Source: Epiperipatus broadwayi
Lineage: Eukaryota > Onychophora > Udeonychophora > Euonychophora > Peripatidae
Direction: 5' to 3'
Length of the DNA: 64,000 nt
Assembly: GCA_028023455.1 (NCBI GenBank)
Contig: JAQFVV010000018.1
Location: 5,791,800 to 5,855,799 of the forward strand
The notes below the pieces were generated by a model. That model saw nothing but the letters and a program-made list of their open reading frames with translations. It did no database searches and had not been told where the DNA came from. A program made the position numbers and the translations under genes. Shown here one piece after another: positions 12,301-23,950 of this stretch. Positions within the stretch are counted from its first letter, which is position 1, and each line of letters starts with the position of its first letter.

Positions 12301-15300
12301 AAAGTAAAGGTTTGAATTCAGCTAAATTATAATTTTAAAAACGTAAACAGTACTCAGAAGAGGGGTAAATTGTTTCAATACTAACTATTAATTTTAATAT
12401 ATTTTGTATATACATGCATTTTGTATATTTTTATATAAACAAAAAAAAATAATAATAATAAAATTTACTGATATTTCCCAAATCTTTTTTTTTTTTTTAA
12501 TTGAAATCTATTTTTAAAGCCTCGGTGGTTGCAAATTTTATGTCAGGTGATGTGGAGATAATTATTGATTTTCCACAATTCATTAAAAAGTTTTTACTTA
12601 CTATATTTTATAATTAATGATTTTTTTTTCCCTAGGAAATAATAAAACTGATTTAAAAAAATAGAAATATAGTGATCACATTGCTTACATTTATTAATTT
12701 TTAGATATGTACTATATTGAGTTTATTGGGTTTTTTTTTTTAAATGTTACTTAAGTAAATTTTAATTCATGTTAAGGTAGTAAAGTCTGGCAATCTTAAA
12801 AATTTTAAATACCCTTAATAATTTTATCTGGGTGATAGTATAAATTGCATAATCTAAAAAAGTTACATTAATGATATTCTACTTGTGATAGCCTTTTGTA
12901 TAAGATTAGTGGGAAAATATAATTGTTTAGAAGCAAGATTAGCAATCAGTAGAGGACCTCACCCTTAAAACTCAAAAGTTAAAAAAATAAAAATTAAAAA
13001 AAAAGAAATCAGATTGTAATGTGATGTCTTGTAAAAACAGGAGAAAGAAAATTACACCTTTCTTTGGACAAAGTAAGCTACACACTATGTTTCATATAAA
13101 CAATAACAAATGGATAAAAGAGAATAAGGATCTTATTTATTAAAGTAACCATATTACAAATGTGATGTAAAATCTGGGTTGAAGGCTATATAATGATAAA
13201 TTGTTATATTGAAACAGAACCTAAAACAAAAGAGTTATTTTATAATATAAAAGAGGGTTTGTTTGTTTGTTTTTTGCATTTATAAATCAGAGATTGTATT
13301 AAAATTATTATCTACCAATTCAGTCAAAGTGACAGTAATTAAGAGATATGTGTTGCCAGAATAAAAAAAAGATGCAAAATCAATTATTACTATAAAAGTC
13401 ATTATTATAAGCATATCAATCCAAATAATAATCAAAAAGATAACTATTATGATATATAATTTATCAGATTAAAAATGTATAATTTGTTAATACTAGCTTT
13501 CATGTTATACAGAATTGTCTTCATTTAGTGATAAGTTAAAAGACTTTGTTGTATAATAGTGTATTTGCCTGTGAGGTGAATTTTGAACTTTTTTCAAGCT
13601 ACAGGCAAGCTTTTTTTTTTTCACATAGTTGTTCTATCTATCTATTCAATAGCACTTGTTATATGGATATCTAGTTATTATTAGCCACAGGATAAAGATC
13701 TTAGAATAATCTGATTTTATTACTTAAGTGTCTATGTCATGACCTACAAATAAAAAATATAATTATAATATGATATACCATCACCACTAATGGAGTGATG
13801 TTATACTCCTATAGTTATCTATACTTTCTTTTAATGATGATTACTATATTTTTTGTTGATATTAGTATTGATATTTTATACAAAATGATTTTTATTTGCT
13901 CCTTATATCTAGTACTCTCTTAGTTTAAAATTAAAGTCAGATATTTTATTACATTAACATTTTACTCCATCTCATGTTTTGCATCTTCTATGTGTTACAG
14001 TGAGACAAGAATACCTTTCATTCACTTACTTATTGATAATAGTGATAATCAAATATAGTTTAAATCTCAAAGAAAAATAAGCCTATTGGATTTTGAAATT
14101 AGCATTAATCCTGATTAATCTAAATAGAAAGACAGACATCTGAATTAATAATTTTTTAAAAAATAATATTTTAGCATGTTTAAATATTTGTTTTATTGTT
14201 TGTTAATGTTTGTTATGTTTCTTCTATTAGCAATATATTATGTCATGTGATTTGTCTGATTTGAAAGATTAACTGAGCTAATATTTCACTTTCACTATTT
14301 GAAATATTGAAATAAGTACTTCTATTGTTAAGATTCATTAGCAGTACATTTAATTAAAATTCCTAATTGACATTGACAGCAAAGGGATTAAGATTTCAGT
14401 ATCATATAATCACTTTATTTTTGCATTTGAGAATATTTATTAATATTTTATTTTAATATTAAACTTATTTAACAGAATAAGAAAATTATTTTGTCTTTAG
14501 TTAGTTGTTACTTTTTATTTATATCCTACTTTTAAAATTATTTAATATATTGGAAAACCAGTAAAATGAATATTTAACTATTAAATTTGAAATCTTTGAT
14601 ATTTACCAAATAAATTATTTGATGTGTGATTGAGTTTCTAATGTCCATTGTTTTTCTTAATACTTATAATTATAGCTTCAAACGTTGAAGAAGAGGTGAC
14701 ATTCTAATCTCAGTAATTGTAAGCTAGGAAAATCTGTGACTTAGTATTGTTATTATTATTTTTTTACAACCTTTTTGTCAAAATATCAGCTTAAAATGAA
14801 GATCTTTAAAAATATATATCTAAATTAAGTATTTGATTTAATTCCAAATCTCAAAGCATTTGAAATTTTAAGCCCAAAAATCTCAGAATTAATACAGAAA
14901 AAATAATTGTCCTTTATCAAATGATAATCAATAACCTGAAACAGTTTGTAGGTATCAGATTTTACTATTACCTAGTTGCCATTATTTTTACTCATTGCTT
15001 TTTAAAGTTGACAAAGATATCACTCGTTTTCAAATAATTTCTTTTTATATAACTAGAAGCTAAATTGTGTTTTTTTTTATATGGACATTTTGTAATTGTT
15101 TATACTAATGAATGCATGGATCAAAAAATCTCAAAAGTTGACTAAAAATGTATGTATGTATTTATAATCGTCAGGTGCTTATATATATATATAATGTGGG
15201 ATATAAGGTAGTTCAGAGAATCAGATAGTTAAGATATTCAAAGACACATAAGAAATGCAATGTATTCAAAACCAAGTGTAATCTTGCATTTCCTTTATAG

Positions 15301-15915
15301 AGCTTAAAGTATTATGTTCCAGGGAAATACTAAGCAAAATAGTTGTAAATGCATATAGTATAATAAAGTAAAAAATTTAAGATGAAAGTGTAAATACCTT
15401 GAAATAAAATGATAATGAAATTTTCAGATTTATATTTTTTGAAAAAAAATATACTTTATCAAATTAATTTTACTCTTTAGACTCAAGAATAGATATGCTT
15501 TAGTCTTTTTTTTTTTTTCAAAGTTATAAATAAAATGCAGTCTTAATTAAAAAAACATTTTTCAAATTTTCTAAAATATTTAACAATTTGTTTTTTAGCA
15601 ATCATAATCATTTTGATCTTTAAATAAATAATTACAAATGAAAGCATTAATTAAGTCTTAAATATCTTGGGTAAGGAGAGAGAGAAAGGCAATCAGTGAT
15701 GATTGAGACAATTGACAGTTTAGAGAATTGGCCAGAATAACATAATTTATTGTATGTAATAAAGAAGTATGTGATAGTTTTATTCATTTACTAAAGTAAT
15801 GGATGTCATATATTGATAAATTGTATTATCTTAGATTTTGCCATTGACATATATATAAATACAAATTTGCACTCCTTCCTTTAAATAAATACTTAGCAAA
15901 AAAAATTTATTTTAA
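12301..15915 (+). other. intron stretch with nothing recognisable
   Basis: Strongly A+T-rich with homopolymer runs. No open frame, terminal repeat or family similarity was seen. Confidence 0.6.
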
Positions 15916-16640
15916 ATATACACGCCTGTCCTGCAGAATAATAACAAATAAAATAAATAACTATATAAATAATATAAAATATAACAAAACATAATAAAAC
16001 AAATAAATTAAATGTGATAAAATGAAATAAAATAAATAATCCAGATGATATAAAATATATATCATTAAATTGAAATATAAAGTAAATATAGATTATACAA
16101 ATGCATTCTCATCTGTATATATATATTCATGAACTACTATCTATTCAATAAATCTAATAATCCCCTAATTATTACTATTCCTTATAAATTAAAACTATAA
16201 TTTTATTATTCCCAAATTAAGAAAATATAATTTTATTTTTATGTATTTCTCTGTTCAACATTAAACCATTTACTAAAATTTTTTTTTTTTAATTTTTAAT
16301 TCATATACAATATACATTATTTTCTTTTTAATTTTTCTATTATTACTAATATTTTAGATTTATCTTTTTATTGTACAACTAAAAATGATAAATATTATAA
16401 ATTTTTTTTTAACTTACCACTCTTATTTCAATTTTTTAAAAATTTACAAAAAACTTTTTTTTTTAAATTATCTTATTCTCACTCTATTGCATATTATTTA
16501 AACTAACGATATTTATAATCACTACAACTCTTTGTTTTTATTTATATATTTTCTTTTTTGTTTTCGTTTATACACTTTAACTTACTATATCTACATCATT
16601 TATAACCTTCTTATTACTATTATTTTATATTCATACCATT
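15916..16640 (-). repeat. Penelope-like 3'-flank copy, minus orientation
   Basis: The reverse complement matches 19965-20725 over most of its length, for example the stretches around AAATTAAATGTGATAAAATG and CTCTGTTCAACATTAA. Its outer end (15925-15937, CCTGTCCTGCAG) is the reverse complement of the hammerhead-like CTGCAGGACAG motif seen at 17226. The two copies together form an inverted pair of about 750 bp flanking the cluster. The sequence is non-coding and extremely A+T-rich. Confidence 0.65.
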
Positions 16641-17310
16641 TACACCTTCTTAGACACTTTATCAATACTTTTATTTGTATTACACTAACAGTTTTAATAA
16701 TAATTAGAATTTGAAAAGGTTAAAAGAAAAAAGTTAAAGAAAATGACAATAGAGGGAATGTTAAACAAATACAATTTTTGAATTTTTTTGTCAGTTGGGT
16801 TTTAGTAATAGAATCAACAAGAAGTAAGTAATTTTTTGTAATAAAAAAAAAAATTTGTAATGTGGGTAAAGTTAATTGATAGAAATATTTAATAAAAATA
16901 AGACAAGATTAGAAGTTGATTTTATAATATAAGAAAAATGATAATAATATGCATTAAATAGTAAAATAAATGTTAAAATTATAATTATTATATTAAATAA
17001 TATTTAAAAGATAAAATAAAGTGATATAAAATAAATTAATATAAAATATTGATAAAATTATTTAGAAGATAAGGTAATAAAATGGGAAATGATTATTTAT
17101 AAAGATCATATTAAAATGTATAATTATTTTTGTTTATATTGTGTATTAATTATGTACATCAATATGTGGATACGTGTAATAATTGTATAATTTATATATT
17201 TGAATATTGTAGCTCTGGTGATGACTGCAGGACAGTCAAAACTGTTAGGGTAATACAAATAAAAGTATTGATAAAGTGTCTAAGAAGGTATAAATGGTAT
17301 GATATGTTAT
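16626..17310. mobile_element. insert with inverted ends inside the Penelope-like flank
   Basis: 16626-16700 and 17235-17305 are inverted copies of one another (strings such as CTTCTTAGACACTTTATCAA versus its complement). This roughly 685 bp segment interrupts the match between the minus-oriented flank at 15916-16640 and its continuation at 17340-17437. Both inverted ends correspond to the sequence just downstream of the hammerhead-like motif. I read it as nested or head-to-head fragments of the same element family. Confidence 0.5.
17211..17262 (+). ncRNA. hammerhead-ribozyme-like motif (decayed)
   Basis: CTGGTGA (17215-17221) resembles the CUGANGA core of a hammerhead ribozyme. It is followed by a perfect 6 bp stem, TGACTG/CAGTCA (17222-17227 and 17233-17238), with a CAGGA loop, then AAAC where GAAAC is expected. 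TGTTA-GGG-TAATA just after can form a short stem III. The core A6 and G12 positions are changed, so this copy should be inactive. Hammerhead motifs are known from Penelope-like elements, whose endonuclease remnant lies 2 kb downstream. The assignment rests on motif and context. Confidence 0.5.
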
Positions 17311-17339
17311 GATAGAAATCAATACATAGGAAAAGAAGT

Positions 17340-17437
17340 AGAAAATTGTATTATTTTATATTATATAATTCTTCCTTATAAATTTATATTTTGTATTATA
17401 CTATTTTACATTTGAATATTATGCTAAGTTTTTAATC
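17340..17437 (-). repeat. continuation of the minus-oriented Penelope-like flank
   Basis: Reads the same as the reverse complement of about 19880-19965, through ACATTTGAATATTATGCTA. It therefore continues the arm interrupted at 16640. Confidence 0.55.
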
Positions 17438-17469
17438 TCATAAATGTTGTGTTCCAGTTTCCTTCATAT

Positions 17470-18330
17470 GTATGTATTGTGACAGAATGGGTTTGAACCC
17501 AGTCACAACTAGTATAAGAAGTGGCGGTCATTACACATATATTAGTCATGGTATATATAGATTTAATTATATTACATGGTGGTGGTTATATAAATACACA
17601 GATAGAATGAAGGGAGCGGGTGCTCGGTCATTTCGAAATGGTATGTATGTGCATGTTATGTGGGTATACATGGGTTTGATAGTTGGAGAGATAGAAATGA
17701 GGTTTTATTTCACTTAATGCAAGCCTAGAAATTTCCAGCAGAAATGGATTTATGCTTTCTTTTGTTCTTACTAGAAAAGCAGACTGTGATAAAAGCTTTC
17801 ACACTTCGACTAAAATCTGGTTAGGCGGCAATTGGAGAAACAGGATGTGCAGATTGAGCGAACTTTCTAGAATGAATGGAGGGGGCTATAAAAGGAAGAG
17901 ACCCAGAATGCCCCTTGTTGTGTCCCTGCAGAGATTGAAACATTAACACAGCGGAATCATTAGTTCAATTTCAAAAATCAAGGTTACAACCTAATGGGGA
18001 CCAAAAAGGAAATGTTGGGGTAAAAGCCTAACATATCAGGCTCAAATCTCTAATTCTCACTAACTGCTGCTGCTACACTTAACAATGAAACAAGATGCCT
18101 TTTTGGATTAAAACAACCACCAACGACAGAACCATGAAGCGGATCCTCATCAAACGAAGACTGTGTAATAAATCAAAGAGCAGGAAACCTCATGATGGAT
18201 CATATATTTAGTTACCTGTGATGATCCAAACTATCAAAAGTAAAAATATATTCTTCCATGAATTCCCCAGAGGATGTGCAGGTAATAAAAGAAAATTATG
18301 TATTGATTTGCTATTTATAATAATAAACTA
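17470..18330. repeat. unassigned repeat block with palindromic head
   Basis: Begins with a hairpin: TGTGAC and GTCACA around TGGGTTTGAACCCA, similar in plan to 10338. The block is less A+T-rich than its surroundings to about 18200. The reading frames at 17472-17717 and 17752-17946 carry no recognised domain. It may be the body of a SINE or of a longer element; class unknown. Confidence 0.3.
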
Positions 18331-19199
18331 AGAAAGAAATTATTAACCGATTCTATAGACTTGTGTATGAGAATTCAATTTTACTTGCAGATATTAATTA
18401 TCGCTATTAGAGATTGAGGTCATGCTGGAAATTCAATGAAGTGGCCTCGAGTAGTAATAAAGAAACAAATAGAAAAGTAGTGGAAGGGAAATCTCTTGCT
18501 ATCAATCTTCATTATTTGACTTATTTATAAATAATGAATATTTGAAAAAAAGTTGTGTGCGTATGTGACAAATCAAAATGGCAGAGCTTTAACCATATGT
18601 ATGTTAACAGGTTAAGGATTAAATTATATTATTTATTTTTTTATATGATTAGAAAATAATAATTGTCATTTGGAATAGCGTTTAATAAATCTGATTCAAT
18701 AAGGAAACCGTATGTAGAAATCTTGTGATTTTTTTTTTATGTATATTTTATGTATTATTGAAACTCTTACTCTCATTCATGTCTACTCTCGGCTGTCCCG
18801 CCACCCGACCTGAATCTGAACTAGCTGATGGTTAAAACCTCTCTCACATGTTCTTAAGACAGTGGCTGTTATTGGTAATATATTCACTTTACGTAATTCT
18901 TATTTTTTTATAAAATTGGTGCTTGGAATCCTAAGGATATCCATAAATATGCATTGGGAATCTATTAGAGTTACTGGGAACGTATTTATAAGATGTTCAT
19001 ATCAATTAGTGGTTAAATCAACATAGTTTTGTTTAGGGTTGAAAGCGTATCAGGTGAGAATTAGTATTATTAGTGGAGGGTAGTTTTGTTACAATATACT
19101 GGTGATTTATTAGTTACCATATATTGTTTTAATCTTATTTTTATAGAATTGGTTCTCTAACATTGATAGGAAATATAAAAACTAGGTGTATATACAGAG
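18331..19199 (+). other. intron stretch, nothing certain
   Basis: A+T-rich. A short less A+T-rich patch at 18775-18850 (around CTGTCCCGCCACCCGACCTG) has no recognised identity. If the Penelope-like copy once had its reverse transcriptase upstream of 19200 in + orientation, it is no longer legible here. Confidence 0.4.
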
Positions 19200-19690
19200 C
19201 TATAGAATATTGTTAAAAAAAAGATTATAGTAAACAAAAAGATTTAATAATTGAAGAACTAAAAAAGAGTAATTTTTCTTGTACTCATAATTAAGAGAAA
19301 TATTGAAAAAATATAGGATATATAAAAGTGAAAAAATGAAGGAAAGAAGAAAATAGATGACAGATATATAAGAATAAAAACAAATAATATTATAGTGAAC
19401 AAGTTTAAAACATTATAAATAAGCTTAATAAGAAATGGAAAAAAATAATTAATAATAAAGAAATAATTAATGGAGTATACATAATACAATGTCAGCAATG
19501 TTTAGATCATAGTATTGAGACCATATATATATGTAAGAGAAATTAAAAATTCTCTGAAAACAAGATTAAAACAATATATGGTAGATAATAAACCACCACT
19601 ATATATGCATATAAAGGAAACAGGACACAAATTTACAGAAAGTTCAATAAAAATGATGTTACATACAGACAATATTAAAGAAAAATAAAA
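19200..19690 (+). pseudogene. Penelope-like element GIY-YIG endonuclease remnant
   Basis: Penelope-like retroelements end in a GIY-YIG endonuclease that nicks DNA for integration. The + strand here reads, across one frameshift, EELKKSNFS (like the end of the RT/linker), KEIINGVYIIQCQQC at about 19457-19501 (the GVY..C..C start of the domain), then REIKNSLKTRLKQYM, LYMHIKETGHKF and KMMLHTDNIKEK followed by a stop. The order GVY-C-C, R...R, H....GH matches the family. The YIG strand is degenerate and the expected H after RLKQ is Y. Stops and a frameshift near 19530 make it dead. The minus-strand open frames at 19259-19498 and 19502-19753 are antisense shadows. Family call fairly secure, subtype unknown. 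Confidence 0.65.
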
Positions 19691-20725
19691 GAAACAATAA
19701 TAACAAAAAAGATAAAACAAAATTGAACAAAGATGATGGGATAAGAATGACATTATAATAAATATTTATTTAAAAAGATTTTTAAAAGAAAAATATATAT
19801 AAAGAAAAATTACATATGAATAAATATGGGTTTCTAAAAAAAAATTATATAGCAATCTAAATATGAATGTATTTATAAATGATGCATATATAGCATAATA
19901 TTCAAATGTAAAATAATATAATATGAAATATAAATTGATATGGAAGGATTATATAATAATAGTAATAAGGTTATAAATGATATGGATTAGTAAATTAAAG
20001 TATATAAATAAATAAATAAAAAAAAATATATAAAAAATTAAAAATGTATAAATAAAAAGAAAGGGCTGTAATGATTATAGATATAGTTAGTTTAAATAAT
20101 ATGTAATGGAGGGAGTTAGGATATAAGCCAATTTAACAAAAAAAAAAAACCGTTTTTTATAAATTTAAAAAAAATTGAAACAATAATGGGTAAGTTAAAA
20201 AAAGTTCATAATATTTATGGCTTTTAGCTGTACAATAAAAAGGTAAACATAAAATATTAGTAATAACAGAAGAATAAATAAAAAAATTATATATGATTTA
20301 AAAATTAAAAAGAATACTTTTAGTAAATGAATTAATGTTGAACAGAGAAATATAAATATTTTATGAATTTGGGGGAGAATAAAATTACAGTTTTATTTTA
20401 TAAAGAATAATAATAATTAAGGGATTATTAGATATATTGAAATTGACAGCATAATGCACATGTATAATCTACATTTATTTTATATTTCAATTTAATGCTA
20501 TATATTTTATTTTATATTATCTGGTTTATATTATTTTATTTGCTTTTATTTCCATTTTATCACATTTAATTTATTCTAGTTTTATTATGTTTTGTTATAT
20601 TTTATGTTATTTGTCTTTGTTTTATTAATTTTGTTTACATTTTTATTATATTATTTATATAGTTATTTATTTTATTTATCATTACATCATACCTCTGAGG
20701 CAGTCTGCATGATAGTCAAAACAAC
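19691..20725 (+). repeat. Penelope-like 3' flank, plus orientation
   Basis: Follows the endonuclease remnant directly. 19965-20725 is the inverted partner of 15916-16640. It ends with CCTCTGAGGCAGTCTGCATG and ATAGTCAAAAC (20692-20722), which aligns without gaps to the hammerhead-like motif at 17213 but has more core changes. Non-coding and A+T-rich. Confidence 0.6.
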
Positions 20726-20853
20726 AGATTGTGTGTATATCTAAAATACAAAAATTATTGCTAAAAAATGTTTAAAGTAAGAGATACAAATTTATATTTA
20801 TATAAAATATTATAGCAAAACAAGGGAAATGGTAGAATTAGGGACATATATAT

Positions 20854-21722
20854 TGTAATCAGTTGACTACATAGCTGCATTAAAAATAAGTAAATAGTTG
20901 ACAGCATGTTTCTTAGATTTAGTTTAGGATTTTTTAATTAAAGTGGGAAATAATATTTATTTTTTTTATATATATATTTTTATAATAATAATGGTTCTTC
21001 AATTAACTAAATATTTAAGTCCCAATATGATAGTATGAAAATTCTCAAACATTAAATTTGTTAAATAATATTATTTTAATATGGGAATAATTTAATAAGT
21101 TATAAATGATTGTAGAAGGAGAGAAAAAGAATGTAAAGTTTTTTAACTCTTCAGTAATTATAATTAAATTAGTAGTTTTAATTTAAACTATGAAAATGTA
21201 CTAAGAGAAAAATATTTTTCTCTTTTTTATAAATTATTTAATAAATATTAATTTTAATATAAGTGAGATAAAGTTCTATTTTAAAAAATAAGATTTTAAT
21301 TCTTTTGATAAATTTTATTTTTAATTAATCAGAATTGTTTTTTTTTTCTTTTCTCTTTATCTCTCTTCAATGCAAAAATTAAATCAGTAGAATTAACTGA
21401 TTATCTTGTTTTCCAAAAATTTTGCAAGAAAATTTGTTTAATTAGAAAGTAATGTCAATAATTTTATAGTGTTAATTTATGTTCTTGACTTATTTTTCAA
21501 TGTTAATGTTTAAGGAGAGAAATAGTTGAACAATTATATTTATAAAAATTTATCTAATTGGTTATCATAAAAGTTATGTAGCAGACAGATTGCGATTGGC
21601 TTGTAGGCAAGATTGTTCTAGCAAAAAAATAATAGGGATGAATAAGTCAGAAGACCCAATTTTCTGGTAAGAAGTAGATTGTTAGCTTAGCTGTTGAAGA
21701 GAGAGCAGTTAAAACTTAATCC
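20854..21722 (+). repeat. 5' LTR
   Basis: Direct-repeat partner of 27760-28625. Shared landmarks include AGCTGCATTAAAAATAA, AATATGATAGTATGAAAATT-like, CTTTATCTC.CTTCAATGCA and AAGTCAGAAGACC. The end is set where similarity fades after GAGAGCAGT; the exact boundary and target-site duplication are not clear. Confidence 0.65.
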
Positions 21723-23004
21723 AGCTGATAAGACAGAAGAAATCTTCAACAAACAATTGCATAAAATAGTGGATGTATCAATCAAGCTTTTGGCATTCTA
21801 TAAGTTTAGTTATAAAATGATTTCTATAATGAAAACTATATGCTAAATTCATCTAAAAGCTAGATAACCTGCCTTAACTGAAATAAAAATGTAGAGAAGT
21901 TATCCCCATAAAGTAATCTACAACCTTGTCTTCAACCAAGAGAATGAGTCTGCCTGTGTTAGTCTCACATGGGAAATTTATTAAATGGAAATGAATAAAA
22001 TTTTGCTGTTGTTAACCTGAAAATGAAATACTGCACACCAGAAAAAAGACAATATCATGTTAATGTATAGAAGCCTTACAAAGAAAACTGAATTGGAACA
22101 ACTGGAAATTGTAATAGGGAAGGATTACACAGAAAAAACAAAACCATGGTTAAAGGTATTTGTATGTGTGCACTGTATTTTATTAATAGAAAAAAAACTT
22201 TTATAAAAGTAATATTTTTATAAGAATTGATAATTTTAAATGTTTTCATTAAGTTAATGTTTTCAAATTGTGAAGCATATTTTTTTAATTTAGTGAATTT
22301 TATCTTTAAAATCATGAAATAGTTTTTAAAAAATTTAATTTTAATTTTTTAATTTTTTGTAAATTTATTTTTTTATTTATTCTTTTTTTTTCTTAAAAAA
22401 TTTAACAAAACATTAAGCTAAATCAAAGATTGTTATCTTTGATTTTGAAAATGTTTTACCAACTCTTGGTTACTTTAAAGAAATAACTTAATTAATTTAA
22501 AGTTAATTTATGAATAGAAATCAACTGATTGATTATAATTTTTATGAAAATATATTTTTTGATGAAATTAATATTTAAAATTTTATACTATCATGCCATT
22601 TTTTTGTTTATTGTTAAGTTATTAAATAATTGTTTTAAAAAAGTATTTTTTAGGTTTAATCCTTTATTTTATCTAATCCCCATTTCATAAATTGCTCTGT
22701 GTGTGACTATTTTATGACAGTTTAATGTTCTAGAATTTTTTAGTGACCCCAATCAAACTATTTACTTATAACAGGGCAAACCTAGGAATATTTAAAGTGA
22801 TTTATAAGCTATTTTATTTATTTATTTCTTGCTCACAGTAATTGTTTATAGAGCTCTTGCTTCTTGAGCTTGATTTGTATATAATAGTATATGGAGTATG
22901 TGTTTATGATTAGTGTTGTGCACATCCAAATGATGATGATGATCCTGGTTGGCACATAAGGGAAATGTTTTAAAGTTTACACACTACATTTCATTTTATT
23001 TAAA
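21723..23004 (+). other. LTR-element leader or insertions, nothing recognisable
   Basis: A+T-rich with no coding similarity. The minus-strand frame at 22076-22315 is of chance type. A (GAT)4 run near 22930 is followed by CCTGGTTGGCACA, which complements part of the adjacent repeat unit near 23092. Confidence 0.45.
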
Positions 23005-23950
23005 CCACTAAACATCACATGATCACCATCTCTTATGCTAGCACATAACTGTTATTAAACAGGCAAAACTCTCCATACAGTAGTGCCATCCTGTGCCAAC
23101 CAGAGTAATCAATGGATGCCAGAAGGCTTATGCATAAAATCCCTATCTAGTACCTATTCATCCAATATCCCCAGACTAGTTTCTGGCTTGTGGCCTTTGT
23201 CAGTGAGGAGCCTTGGATCTGTGATCACTGCTCTAGATCTTAGGATCTAATGCAACCCTCTAGCCACCACCGTTTATCTCTATTTAACTACAAAACTATG
23301 AAAATGAAATTGAAAACACAATATTTTCAATCTAAGCTCAGTAGCTTATACAGATCTAGAGCAGTGCTCTCAGATCCAAAGCTTCTCACTGATGAAAGGG
23401 CACAAGCCAGAAGCTAGTCTGGGGATATTGGATGAGTAGGCACTAGATGAGGATTTTATGCATAAGCCTTCTGGCATCCATAGGGTGGCACTACTGTATG
23501 GAGAGTTTGCCTGTTTAATAACAGTTATGTGCTAGCATAAGAGATGGTGATCATGTGATGTTTATCCTACTTAATAGGATAGTGGTGGCTATGGTTGTTA
23601 AAGAGCCAAATACACCAAAAATGTATGGGTACTGAACTGAGTTCAGACCCATATGACTATATACACTATTGAGCTTAGATTGACAATATTGTGTTCTCAA
23701 TTTCTTTTTCATAGTTTTATAGTTAAGTAGAGATAAAAGGTGGCTGTGGGATGGTTGCATTAAATCCTAAGATCTAGAGCAGTGCTCTCAGATCCAAGGC
23801 TCCTCACTGACAAAGGCCACAAGCCAAAATCTATTCTGGGGATATTGGATGAGTAGGCACTAGATGGGGATTTTATGCATAAGCCTTCTGGCATCCATTG
23901 TTTACTCTGGTACACAGGATGGCATGACTGTATGGAGAGTTTTTCCTGTT
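23005..23950. repeat. three copies of a roughly 350 bp repeat, two orientations
   Basis: Copy A (about 23005-23350) lies in one orientation; copy B (about 23351-23570) and copy C (about 23575-23945) in the other. Landmarks in all three are ATGGATGCCAGAAGGCTTAT (or its complement), TCCAATATCCCCAGA and CACTGCTCTAGATC. B lacks about 25 bp present in A and C. B and C are separated by a hairpin-prone segment (TATGGGT..GAACTGAGTTC..ACCCATA near 23622-23655). No protein is encoded; the short frames at 23551-23760 and 23760-23954 are chance frames in the repeat. Confidence 0.8.

Noticed and set aside
19259-19753. Two minus-strand hydrophobic frames of 79 and 83 residues as membrane proteins
   Set aside because: They are antisense to the Penelope-like endonuclease remnant; hydrophobicity comes from T-rich codons.
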